Source of the DNA: Candidatus Daviesbacteria bacterium RIFCSPHIGHO2_02_FULL_39_12
GTDB taxonomy: Bacteria; Patescibacteriota; Microgenomatia; Daviesbacterales; UBA10151
DNA length: 32,702 nt
Assembly (NCBI GenBank): GCA_001777055.1
Contig: MFCX01000011.1
Span: 1-32,702 of the forward strand
Reading direction: 5' to 3'
Each line of letters opens with the position of its first letter. Position 1 is the first letter of the stretch. Position numbers and translations under genes: made by a program. Below the pieces are notes generated by a model. That model did no database searches. It was not told the origin of the DNA and worked only from the letters and a program-made list of their open reading frames with translations. This document shows positions 1 through 6,653 of the stretch, one piece after another.

Positions 1-164
1 AATGTAATCACCACCTATCTTCCGTCTTTAAGAGTATTTTAACAATTTAGGGGATTAATTGCGTAAGTTCTGTTAATTGTTAATCAGGTCAATAGAAGAG
101 GTTTTCATGTTGGGAATAGGCTGTTGTTGATTGGAAAATATTTAACTCCCAATAAGCTGGACCA
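1..164. other. AT-rich left-edge region, no gene seen
   Basis: No coding frame with convincing composition and no recognisable RNA gene was found here. It precedes the promoter of the PaaX-like regulator. Confidence 0.5.
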
Positions 165-194
165 TTGACAAAACTTGCAACGATCGTTTAATGT
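165..194 (+). promoter_or_regulatory. Promoter with palindromic operator for the PaaX-like gene
   Basis: A perfect -35 box TTGACA lies at 165-170. The palindrome AACGATCGTT (178-187) fills the spacer, followed by a weak -10 candidate TAATGT (189-194). The 14-nt block AACGATCGTTTAAT (179-192) recurs exactly inside the larger palindrome just after the gene (705-718). An operator between -35 and -10 suggests autorepression. The -10 lies about 7 nt before the ATG at 202, which would make the mRNA leaderless. Confidence 0.6.
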
Positions 195-201
195 ATTGAT
201 A

Positions 202-693
202 ATGGTTAAGAAAAAGTTGAGGGATGCGATTTTGCTGGTCTTAGAAAAATCAGTTGATGGAATCGTCAGGATAGACGACTTTAGAGCCCACTACTACAGG
301 TATCACTACGGTGCTCCGGAACTTAATAAATCTGCTTTAGCTCAAGCTCTTAAAAGACTCCGGGAACATGGTTTTATAGAAAAGCAAAAAGATGAGGAAA
401 AGATTATCTTTAAACTCACAGAAGCAGGAAGAGATTGGCTGCTGAAAAATAAACCGGATGATCAAATAGAGTGGGATGGAGTATGGAGGTTGGTGATATT
501 TGATATTCCGGAGTCTTATAAAAGAGCCAGGAATACTTTAAGAAGGAGATTAAAGGATTGGGGTTTTTCTGCCTGGCAAAAGAGTGTTTGGGCCAGTAAA
601 AAACCTTTGACTACAGCTTTAAGAAAACTGGTTAAAGAGTTGGGGATAGATGATTGGGTTTTGGTGATAGAATCGTCCGGTAACGGTAAGTGA
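202..693 (+). CDS. PaaX-family / Cas2-fold-like transcriptional regulator
   Basis: Probable DNA-binding regulator of about 163 aa. The N-terminal half reads as a winged helix (LNKSALAQALKRLREHGFIE, then a wing and LTEAGRDWLL). The C-terminal half (WDGVWRLVIFDIPE, then RRRLKDWGFSAWQKSVW) matches the Cas2/ferredoxin-like domain of PaaX repressors; such proteins are often mislabelled Cas2 in CPR genomes. A TTG at 175 would extend the frame by nine residues, but that TTG lies inside the -35/-10 spacer, so the ATG at 202 is preferred. Nearly identical palindromes occur in the promoter and directly after the stop, so autoregulation is the simplest inference. There are no cas1 genes or CRISPR repeats nearby. 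Ligand and other targets are unknown. Confidence 0.7.
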   Translation: MVKKKLRDAILLVLEKSVDGIVRIDDFRAHYYRYHYGAPELNKSALAQALKRLREHGFIEKQKDEEKIIFKLTEAGRDWLLKNKPDDQIEWDGVWRLVIFDIPESYKRARNTLRRRLKDWGFSAWQKSVWASKKPLTTALRKLVKELGIDDWVLVIESSGNGK

Positions 694-698
694 TTAGA

Positions 699-720
699 TT
701 ATTAAACGATCGTTTAATAA
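699..720. repeat. 22-bp perfect palindrome after the PaaX-like gene
   Basis: The half-site TTATTAAACGA is followed at once by its exact reverse complement. Its core AAACGATCGTTT matches the operator-like sequence in the promoter at 178-189. It starts 5 nt after the stop codon and is not followed by a T-run, so it looks more like a second operator than a terminator. Confidence 0.75.
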
Positions 721-742
721 AGTGTTGATATATTTAAGGGTT

Positions 743-1102
743 TTAAGATACGCAATTAAGGCCTAGCCCTGGTTCAGTCCAACTATTAGGATCAGCAGGA
801 TACTTGCCAGGTTTTAGCAAGAAAACGCGATCGCCAACTGTCATGCAGGTAGAAGATGGGGTAGGCGTCATGGCTATTTCGGGTGTAAGGGCGGTTTCAG
901 ATATAAAGATAGGACTAATAAATCTTTCTGGATGTGGTACATCAAAACTCGAGATTACCAAAAGCAAGGAAAAAGCTATTGACGATCCAAGAATCTGCCT
1001 GGCTCTGTTACGCCCGCGTAATCTTGCAGCTTCATCTGCTTTTCTGCCTTTTTGTACATACTGACTTAACTTCATTAACGATTCTCGGATGCTCTCAGGC
1101 AT
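743..1102 (-). CDS. Small single-pass membrane protein, unknown function
   Basis: A hypothetical protein of about 119 aa when started at the ATG at 1102 (MPESIRESLMKLSQYVQ). It has a charged N-terminal region rich in Arg and Lys, one hydrophobic segment (ILGSSIAFSLLLVISSF, about residues 37-53), then a Pro/Thr/Ser-rich stretch that is probably outside the membrane and ends with LLKPGKYPADPNSW. The frame is open further upstream (to 1189), but a good promoter (TTGCTT, 17 nt, GATAAT) ends 6 nt before the 1102 ATG, so the shorter form is chosen. The gene is divergent from the EndoQ-like gene. No family was recognised. Confidence 0.55.
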   Translation of the reverse strand: MPESIRESLMKLSQYVQKGRKADEAARLRGRNRARQILGSSIAFSLLLVISSFDVPHPERFISPIFISETALTPEIAMTPTPSSTCMTVGDRVFLLKPGKYPADPNSWTEPGLGLNCVS

Positions 1103-1137
1103 AATCGTATTATCCCATAATAGATCTAGAAAAGCAA
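1103..1137 (-). promoter_or_regulatory. Promoter of the small membrane protein, leaderless type
   Basis: Read on the minus strand: -35 TTGCTT (1137-1132), 17-nt spacer, -10 GATAAT (1114-1109), then only ACGATT before the ATG at 1102. Transcription would start at or next to the start codon. Confidence 0.6.
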
Positions 1138-1151
1138 CCTTAACTTTATGG

Positions 1152-1157
1152 TAAAAT
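1152..1157 (+). promoter_or_regulatory. -10 box of the EndoQ-like gene, leaderless type
   Basis: TAAAAT is followed by 6 nt and then the ATG at 1164. No clear -35 is seen at 17 nt. The site lies back to back with the divergent promoter of the membrane-protein gene. Confidence 0.45.
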
Positions 1158-1163
1158 CTGCAC

Positions 1164-2426
1164 ATGGCATATCTGGCTGATTTACACATTCACTCCAGAT
1201 TCTCCCGTGCTTGTTCTTCAGCATTAAATATTCCTAATTTAGTTGATTGGGCCAAGATGAAGGGGATCGACGTGTTAGGTACAGGGGATTTTTTACATCC
1301 TCTTTGGTTTTCCGAGCTAAAGATGAATCTAACAGAGGACGGATCAGGTTTTTTAACTCACAAGGACGCTAACATTAAATTTGTTTTAACTGTGGAGATT
1401 GCCACTATGTATTCTGATAAAGGAAAAGGCAGAAGGTTGCACAACCTAATTTTCTTACCCGACTTTGCTTCAGCCGAAGCTTTTCAGAAACTACTTTTAG
1501 GAAGAAGAGCCAATTTAGGATCAGACGGCAGACCAATTTTAGGCATGTCCTCCAAAGATCTCCTGTCTTTGGCGCTTCAGGTTTCAGATAAAGCAATTTT
1601 CATCCCGGCTCATGCTTGGACCCCCTGGTTTGGAATTTTTGGTTCTGAGTCAGGTTATGACTCTTTGAAGGAGTGTTTTGAGGATTTAACTGAATATATT
1701 TATGGTATAGAAACCGGTTTGTCATCTGATCCGGCCATGAACTGGCGGATTTCCGAATTAGACCAAAGATCAATTGTGTCCTTTTCTGATGCCCATTCTT
1801 TACCTAATTTAGGCAGGGAATCAACAGTTTTTCCAGGAGAACTAAGTTACTTAAGTCTTTTAAGTAACTTAAAAAGTCAAAAAATAGCGGGCACAATAGA
1901 ATTTTATCCCGAGGAAGGTAAATATCATTATACAGGGCACAGGAATTGCAATGTTAAGTATTCACCTGAGGATACTAAAGCAAAGGGGACCATTTGTCCT
2001 GTTTGCAAAAGAGGTTTGACGGTTGGGGTGATGGAGAGAGTCGAGTCGCTAGCGACTCGACAGAATAATGAATTAAGAATTATGAATGATGGAGGGTTAA
2101 TTTCAAGTGAAAGCCTAAAAAGGCCGGGGTATAAGATGTTAGTGCCTCTGTTACAAATAATAGCTGAGGCATTTAATACAGCGCCGACTAGCCAAAAGGT
2201 TCAAAATGAATACAAAAAGTTAACTTCCGGTTTGGGTAGCGAAATAAAGATTTTAACTAAAATTGATACATCAGAAATTGCCAAAGTGTCAGGTTCAAGG
2301 ATTGCAGAAGGAATTTCAAAGGTAAGAAAGGGAGATTTAGTGATAGATCCGGGATATGACGGAGTATACGGGGTGGTGAAGATCTGGAATCATGAGAAAA
2401 CTGAGGAATTGGGGTTATTTGATTGA
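1164..2426 (+). CDS. Endonuclease Q-like PHP-domain DNA repair nuclease
   Basis: Likely homologue of endonuclease Q, which in Thermococcales and some bacteria nicks DNA 5' of deaminated bases. The N-terminal PHP metallo-domain shows DLHIHSRFS (7-15), GTGDFLHP (39-46), the segment FIPAHAWTPWFGIFG and SFSDAHS. A zinc-finger region follows: HRNCNV, then CPVCKRGLTVGVMERVE. This HRNC...CPVC...LTVGV signature is what separates EndoQ from other PHP proteins. The C-terminus RPGYKMLVPLLQIIAEA fits the family. Residues about 293-309 are encoded by a palindrome plus an AT-rich repeat and look like an insertion between zinc finger and tail. The PRTase start codon overlaps its stop (TGATG). Activity is inferred from family resemblance only. 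Confidence 0.78.
   Translation: MAYLADLHIHSRFSRACSSALNIPNLVDWAKMKGIDVLGTGDFLHPLWFSELKMNLTEDGSGFLTHKDANIKFVLTVEIATMYSDKGKGRRLHNLIFLPDFASAEAFQKLLLGRRANLGSDGRPILGMSSKDLLSLALQVSDKAIFIPAHAWTPWFGIFGSESGYDSLKECFEDLTEYIYGIETGLSSDPAMNWRISELDQRSIVSFSDAHSLPNLGRESTVFPGELSYLSLLSNLKSQKIAGTIEFYPEEGKYHYTGHRNCNVKYSPEDTKAKGTICPVCKRGLTVGVMERVESLATRQNNELRIMNDGGLISSESLKRPGYKMLVPLLQIIAEAFNTAPTSQKVQNEYKKLTSGLGSEIKILTKIDTSEIAKVSGSRIAEGISKVRKGDLVIDPGYDGVYGVVKIWNHEKTEELGLFD
2040..2061. repeat. 22-bp perfect palindrome inside the EndoQ-like gene
   Basis: Half-site GTCGAGTCGCT is followed directly by its reverse complement. It is translated in frame (VESLATR). The next 30 nt (2062-2091) hold a second, AT-rich repeat with AATTAAGAATTATGAA character. 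Together they encode a low-information linker. Confidence 0.8.
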
Positions 2427-3058
2427 TGGCTATGAAAATTTTTAAAGACCGTCAGTCAGCCGGCCGGTTATTGGCCAAACATTTAAAAGAATATAAGGCT
2501 AAAAAAAATACTCTTGTTTTAGGAATCCCCAGGGGCGGGGTAGTGGTGGCAGCTCAAGTGGCCAGGAGTCTAAACTTGCCGCTGGATATTATGGTAACCC
2601 GGAAAATTGGCGCTCCTTTTCAGCCTGAACTGGCTCTGGGGGCAGTTGATGCTGATAAAGAAGTCGTCTGGAATTTGAAAGAAATTAATGATTTAGGATT
2701 AAAGATTAAAGATTTAAAAAAGGAAGCAGAAAAACAAGTTTGTGAGATAAAAAGAAGGGAGGTATTATATCGCCAGGGTAAAACCCCTTTATCAGTAGCA
2801 GATAAAATGATTCTCCTTGTTGATGACGGTATAGCCACAGGTTTAACTATACTGTCTGCTGCTAAATATTTAAAAAGGCATAAAGTGAAGAAAATAATTT
2901 TGGCAGCGCCGGTGGCAAGTCAGGATGCCGGATTGAAATTGCTTGAGCATATGGATGAAAGTGTGATATTAGAAACCCCCGGAGATTTTCAGGCAGTTGG
3001 CCAATTTTATCAAAGTTTTGAGCCCGTAGAGGATGCAGAGGTGATACAATTGATGTAA
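2426..3058 (+). CDS. Phosphoribosyltransferase-family protein
   Basis: Type I phosphoribosyltransferase fold of about 210 aa. The PRPP-binding loop is visible as ILLVDDGIATGLTILSA in the C-terminal half, after an N-terminal LGIPRGGVVVAAQVA segment and TRKIGAPFQPELALGAV. That arrangement is typical of the stand-alone bacterial PRTase-domain proteins that lack an assigned base substrate. The ATG at 2426 overlaps the preceding stop (TGATG); an ATG at 2432 and a TTG at 2423 are possible alternatives. It is co-transcribed with EndoQ and the IMPase-like gene, which could indicate nucleotide salvage or repair, but the substrate cannot be told from sequence. Confidence 0.75.
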   Translation: MAMKIFKDRQSAGRLLAKHLKEYKAKKNTLVLGIPRGGVVVAAQVARSLNLPLDIMVTRKIGAPFQPELALGAVDADKEVVWNLKEINDLGLKIKDLKKEAEKQVCEIKRREVLYRQGKTPLSVADKMILLVDDGIATGLTILSAAKYLKRHKVKKIILAAPVASQDAGLKLLEHMDESVILETPGDFQAVGQFYQSFEPVEDAEVIQLM

Positions 3059-3062
3059 ACAC

Positions 3063-3836
3063 ATGGATGATAAATTTCTAAAAGTAGCCAAACAAGCAGC
3101 AATTCAAGCGGGGAAAGTTATTTCAGATTTATACGGTAAAGAACATAAACTGATGTTCAAAACTGACAATAGTAATTTCGCAACCCAAGCGGACCTAGAA
3201 GCAGAAAAAATCATAGTTAAGATAATTTCTGAACATTTTCCTTCTCATAATATTATTGCAGAAGAAAAAGTAAGAATTGATCAAAAATCACCCTTTACTT
3301 GGGCAATTGATCCGATTGATGGAACTATTTCCTTTGCTTCAAAGATGCCGTTTTTTGCAGTATCTATTGGTCTTTTGGAAAACAACCAACCTATCATAGG
3401 AGTTATTTATGATGTTGACCGGAGGGATTTGTATTGGGCTCAAAAGGGGCAAGGAGCCTATCTAAATGGTAAAAAAATTTCAGTTAGTAAAACAACAAAA
3501 TTGGCAGATGCTGTCATAGGATTAGGTATTGGCAGTATGGAGCGTAGAAGAGACAAGCTTGAAGAATATTTTTTTCCTCTTTTGGAAAAGATAAGGTATA
3601 TTTACATGTTGGGCGGAGGGGCTGTCACCATGGCTTTTTTGGCAAAAGGCTCCTTAGATGCTGTTCCTAATCAGGCATGGATATGGGATCAGGCTGCAGC
3701 AGGTATCATTATTACCGAAGCCGGCGGTATGGTCAGTGATAGATTTGGTAATCCGGTAGATTGGTCAACAGATTACACAGAGTTTATAGCTTCAAACGGT
3801 TTAATTCATGAACAGATTTTGGAAGCGCTTAGATGA
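3063..3836 (+). CDS. Inositol-monophosphatase-family phosphatase
   Basis: A 257-aa Mg-dependent sugar or inositol phosphatase, with the family's metal-binding motifs in order: IIAEEK (the GEE motif), WAIDPIDGTISFA and IWDQAAAGIIITEAGG. The length matches the family. Members hydrolyse myo-inositol phosphate, fructose-1,6-bisphosphate, 3'-phosphoadenosine phosphate or histidinol phosphate; the sequence does not decide which. It starts 4 nt after the PRTase stop and overlaps the pth start by 4 nt (ATGA), so it lies inside one operon. Confidence 0.8.
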   Translation: MDDKFLKVAKQAAIQAGKVISDLYGKEHKLMFKTDNSNFATQADLEAEKIIVKIISEHFPSHNIIAEEKVRIDQKSPFTWAIDPIDGTISFASKMPFFAVSIGLLENNQPIIGVIYDVDRRDLYWAQKGQGAYLNGKKISVSKTTKLADAVIGLGIGSMERRRDKLEEYFFPLLEKIRYIYMLGGGAVTMAFLAKGSLDAVPNQAWIWDQAAAGIIITEAGGMVSDRFGNPVDWSTDYTEFIASNGLIHEQILEALR

Positions 3837-4375
3837 AATTAATTGTCGGTTTGGGTAATCCGGATATTAAATATCAAAATGCCAGACACAACTTGGGGTT
3901 TAAAGTGGTGGACAAATATGTATCATGTATCATGTATCATGTATCATGGGAAGATAATAAAAAGCTAAAATCGCAGGTGGCTAAAATAAATCAGCTGGTA
4001 ATAGCAAAGCCTCAAACTTATATGAATAATTCGGGCTTGGCAGTGAAGCTGCTTGTTTCCTACTACAAAATAGCTCCTGCTGATATTATAGTAGTTCATG
4101 ATGAACTGGATTTGCCATTGGGTAAGATTAAGGTTAGGTTGGGGGGGGCTGCAGCAGGTCATCACGGAGTAGCATCAATTATTAATGCTTTAAGCACAGA
4201 CCAATTTGTCAGAGTAAGACTGGGCATTGGTAATGAAAAATCCTGGGATTTTGTTTTAGAGAGGTTCTTGCCATCTGAGCAAACTAAGGTTAGTCAGATG
4301 GTTAAACAGGCTGTTAAAGCCGTAGAGATACTGATTGATCAGGACTTAGAAGCAGCCCAAAACAGATTTAATTGA
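3833..4375 (+). CDS. pth: Peptidyl-tRNA hydrolase
   Basis: Recycles peptidyl-tRNA released from ribosomes by cutting the ester bond between peptide and tRNA. The catalytic-region motifs are present: GLGNPDIKYQNARHNLGF (His 20 region), MNNSG, HDELDLPLG and the GAAAGHHGVASI loop. At 180 aa it has the usual length. Residues about 29-39 (YVSCIMYHVSW) are encoded by four tandem copies of a 7-nt unit, replacing the normal helix after VVDK; the rest aligns well with typical Pth. It overlaps the upstream gene by 4 nt and ends 4 nt before the ZIP gene. Confidence 0.92.
   Translation: MKLIVGLGNPDIKYQNARHNLGFKVVDKYVSCIMYHVSWEDNKKLKSQVAKINQLVIAKPQTYMNNSGLAVKLLVSYYKIAPADIIVVHDELDLPLGKIKVRLGGAAAGHHGVASIINALSTDQFVRVRLGIGNEKSWDFVLERFLPSEQTKVSQMVKQAVKAVEILIDQDLEAAQNRFN
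3918..3948 (+). repeat. Heptanucleotide tandem repeat inside pth
   Basis: ATGTATC is repeated four times without change, plus a final ATG. Because 7 is not a multiple of 3, each unit is read in a different frame, yet the gene stays open. Confidence 0.9.
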
Positions 4376-4379
4376 TAAT

Positions 4380-5132
4380 ATGATATTAGTTTATATTTTA
4401 ATTTTCACTTTTTTAGGCAGTGTAGTCTCCTTAATCGGCGGAATATTGCTTCTCATTAAAGAAAAATTTGCCATAAAAATATCTCATTTTCTGGCTTCTT
4501 TTGCCGCAGGCACTCTGCTTGGAACTGCCTTTTTTGATCTGCTTCCTGAAGCCAAAGAAGCTGCCGCAGAGAGCGGAATAAATGTGTTCTTTTGGACATT
4601 GGCCGGAATCCTGATGTTTTTCCTGCTGGAGCGGTTTATTCATCACCATGATCATGGCAGACATCCCGGAGAAAAAAAATCCTTAATGTCCTTAATAGTG
4701 ATTGGCGATACGGTGCACAATTTCATAGACGGGATAGCCATAGCTGCTACTTTTCTAATCAATGTTCCCTTGGGGATTGTCACTTCTTTGGCGGTTGCTG
4801 CCCATGAGATTCCGCAGGAAATAGGCGATTTTGGCTTAATGTTGCAGCAGGGCATAACCAAAAACAGAGTGCTGCTTATTAATTTCTACAGCGCTTTGGC
4901 CGCCATAGCCGGCGCCGTTTTGACCTATCTGGTCAAAGATTCAATTCAGGATTTGCTGCCGGTAGTCATGTCCCTAACCTCCGGTTTTTTTATTTATATT
5001 GCAGCCGCAAACTTGATACCGGAAATTCACAATAATGATAATAAAAAAGTGGCTTTTTGGGAAACCGCGGTATTGATGTTAGGGGTTTTGGTAATTTATG
5101 TTACTATCTCTTTACTGGAAGGCCGGGTATAA
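4380..5132 (+). CDS. ZIP-family divalent metal transporter
   Basis: A 250-aa integral membrane protein with about eight hydrophobic segments. Hallmarks of ZIP zinc/iron permeases are visible: a His-rich cytoplasmic loop (HHHDHGRHPGE, about residues 88-98), HNFIDGIAIAA in TM4 and AAHEIPQEIGDFG in TM5. Together these form the binuclear metal site. It likely imports Zn, Fe or Mn into the cytoplasm. Its codons look somewhat richer in G and C than those of the neighbours (many GCC and GGC), which could mean a separate origin, though that is an impression rather than a calculation. Confidence 0.88.
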   Translation: MILVYILIFTFLGSVVSLIGGILLLIKEKFAIKISHFLASFAAGTLLGTAFFDLLPEAKEAAAESGINVFFWTLAGILMFFLLERFIHHHDHGRHPGEKKSLMSLIVIGDTVHNFIDGIAIAATFLINVPLGIVTSLAVAAHEIPQEIGDFGLMLQQGITKNRVLLINFYSALAAIAGAVLTYLVKDSIQDLLPVVMSLTSGFFIYIAAANLIPEIHNNDNKKVAFWETAVLMLGVLVIYVTISLLEGRV

Positions 5133-5133
5133 T
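5128..5133 (+). promoter_or_regulatory. Possible -10 box before idi
   Basis: A perfect TATAAT overlaps the ZIP stop codon and lies 8 nt before the ATG of the isomerase gene. The -35 region is weak. It may give idi a leaderless transcript of its own. Confidence 0.35.
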
Positions 5134-5141
5134 CAGGCGTC

Positions 5142-5675
5142 ATGGACGAGCAGATTATTTTGGCAGTAGATGATCAAGGAAAATTTTTGGAATATATCCC
5201 CAAAAGCATCGGACATACAGGATTAGGCAGAAGGCACCTTGCTGTTACTTTTTTGATATTTAATAGTAAAGGGGAAGTGCTTTTACAAAGAAGAAAGCAC
5301 CAGGTATTTGATAATATTTGGGATTTTACAGCCTCAACTCACCCTCTTCATAAAAGAGACGGTACTAACGAGACTCTCAAAGAAGCTGCATTAAGATCCC
5401 TTAAGAATGAGTGCAATATAGATTTATCCATTACGGATATTAAAGTTGTAGGGGAATTTAACTACTTTGCGCAAATAGGAGAATATTGCGAAAACGAACA
5501 TGATTTTTTACTTATAGGAGAATATAATGGACAAGTTAAATTAAACCCTGAAGTGGCTTATGAATATAAATGGGTAAGTAAACAGGTATTATTAAATGAC
5601 ATGAATCAAAATCCTCAAAAATATACAGCCTGGGCAAATGAGGGATTAAAGGTGTTAAAAGAGAAACTAGAATAA
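5142..5675 (+). CDS. idi: Isopentenyl-diphosphate delta-isomerase, type 1 (Nudix fold)
   Basis: Interconverts IPP and DMAPP, the last step that makes mevalonate-pathway product usable by prenyltransferases. The 177-aa sequence shows the type 1 IDI layout: GRRHLAVTFLIFN, LLQRRKHQVFDNIWDFTASTHPL, the helix NETLKEAALRSLKNE, CENEHDFLL (the ENE metal/acid motif) and YTAW near the C-terminus. The catalytic Cys that normally sits two residues before the HP (E. coli NSVCGHP, human CCSHP) appears as Ser here (TASTHP). Its stop overlaps by 9 nt the convergent mevalonate-decarboxylase gene, which ties it to the same pathway. Function is likely but reduced or altered chemistry is possible. Confidence 0.8.
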   Translation: MDEQIILAVDDQGKFLEYIPKSIGHTGLGRRHLAVTFLIFNSKGEVLLQRRKHQVFDNIWDFTASTHPLHKRDGTNETLKEAALRSLKNECNIDLSITDIKVVGEFNYFAQIGEYCENEHDFLLIGEYNGQVKLNPEVAYEYKWVSKQVLLNDMNQNPQKYTAWANEGLKVLKEKLE

Positions 5676-6653
5676 ATGATTGTTTGTTAGTCCGGCGCCT
5701 TCAGCCGGAGTATTGGCAATAACTTCTCTGACCTCTGCTAGCTCTTTTAATTTTTTAGTTAATTTTTCCACATTTTTTTGTTCAACCATAATATGTACAT
5801 CCTGGCCGGTATTGATTGTAAAATAGGCCTCTAAACCATCAGTCCTCCATTTTTGAACCAGTTTCATCATTAAAATGGTATTGGGTTGCCAATAAATTAA
5901 TGGGGGAGTTTGAGTAATCATAATGGCATGTAATTCTAAGGCTTCTCCTTCTACTAACTCGCCAAATTTTTGAAAGTCCCGCTCTTTAATTAACTTCTTA
6001 ACTAATTCATTTTTTTGCCCCATGTGAGCCTTTCTGGTCTCCATAAAAGGGGAGGACTTGGCTGTTTGCTGGCCTACGCTTGTTGGCACGTCTTTCTTGC
6101 CAGAAGAAACAATTGCTACAACATCTGCAATATCCCAATAGTTAGGCGGGAAGATTTGGACAGCATATGAAGTTTCCGAAGTATCACCATCCAGCCATTC
6201 TACAAATCCAGCAGGGACGGATCTACAGGCAGAACCTGAACCTTGTCTGGCTAAGATGGATAAATCTTTTTCTGATAAAGATAGTCCTGCAGCTTTAGAA
6301 GCAGCTAGTGATAATGCAGCGAATCCTGCAGCAGAAGAGGAAAGTCCTGTACCAATTGGAAAATTGTTGCTGGAAACAACTTTTGCTTTTAAATCTATTC
6401 CTGTCAATTTTCTGACTCTGTCTAAATGTTTAATTACTCTGGAATCTTCACCCGCTTCAATCTCACCATTTAACAATACTTGGTCTTGACCTAGTCCTTG
6501 CTGAAATTCCACTGTGGTAGTGGTTAGTAAGTTAGATAAACACATAGATATACTGCCATTTTCAGGAAGTCTTAAGACCTCATCTTTTTTACCCCAATAT
6601 TTAGTAAAAGCAATATTTGATGGTGCAATAGCTGTAGCTTTCTCTATGCTCAT
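5667..6653 (-). CDS. mvaD: Diphosphomevalonate decarboxylase
   Basis: ATP-dependent decarboxylation of mevalonate diphosphate to IPP. A GHMP-fold protein of 328 aa, the usual size. Motifs seen: APSNIAFTKYWGKKDE (13-27 region), NGSISMCLSNL, the GHMP ATP loop PIGTGLSSSAAGFAAL and SGSACRSVPAGFVEW, which is specific for this enzyme. Its start overlaps the upstream GHMP kinase by 4 nt (ATGA). It is the last gene of the mevalonate operon and converges on idi. Confidence 0.93.
   Translation of the reverse strand: MSIEKATAIAPSNIAFTKYWGKKDEVLRLPENGSISMCLSNLLTTTTVEFQQGLGQDQVLLNGEIEAGEDSRVIKHLDRVRKLTGIDLKAKVVSSNNFPIGTGLSSSAAGFAALSLAASKAAGLSLSEKDLSILARQGSGSACRSVPAGFVEWLDGDTSETSYAVQIFPPNYWDIADVVAIVSSGKKDVPTSVGQQTAKSSPFMETRKAHMGQKNELVKKLIKERDFQKFGELVEGEALELHAIMITQTPPLIYWQPNTILMMKLVQKWRTDGLEAYFTINTGQDVHIMVEQKNVEKLTKKLKELAEVREVIANTPAEGAGLTNNHLF

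Noticed and set aside
175..201. TTG start at 175 for the PaaX-like gene
   Set aside because: It lies inside the -35/-10 spacer and operator, so it would not be in the mRNA.
202..693. CRISPR Cas2 nuclease
   Set aside because: The protein has an N-terminal winged helix, and no Cas1 gene or repeat array is nearby. A PaaX-type regulator fits better.
743..1064. Overlapping + strand frame at 804-1064
   Set aside because: It is antisense to the membrane-protein gene, has no promoter or family features, and the minus-strand frame has a good promoter.
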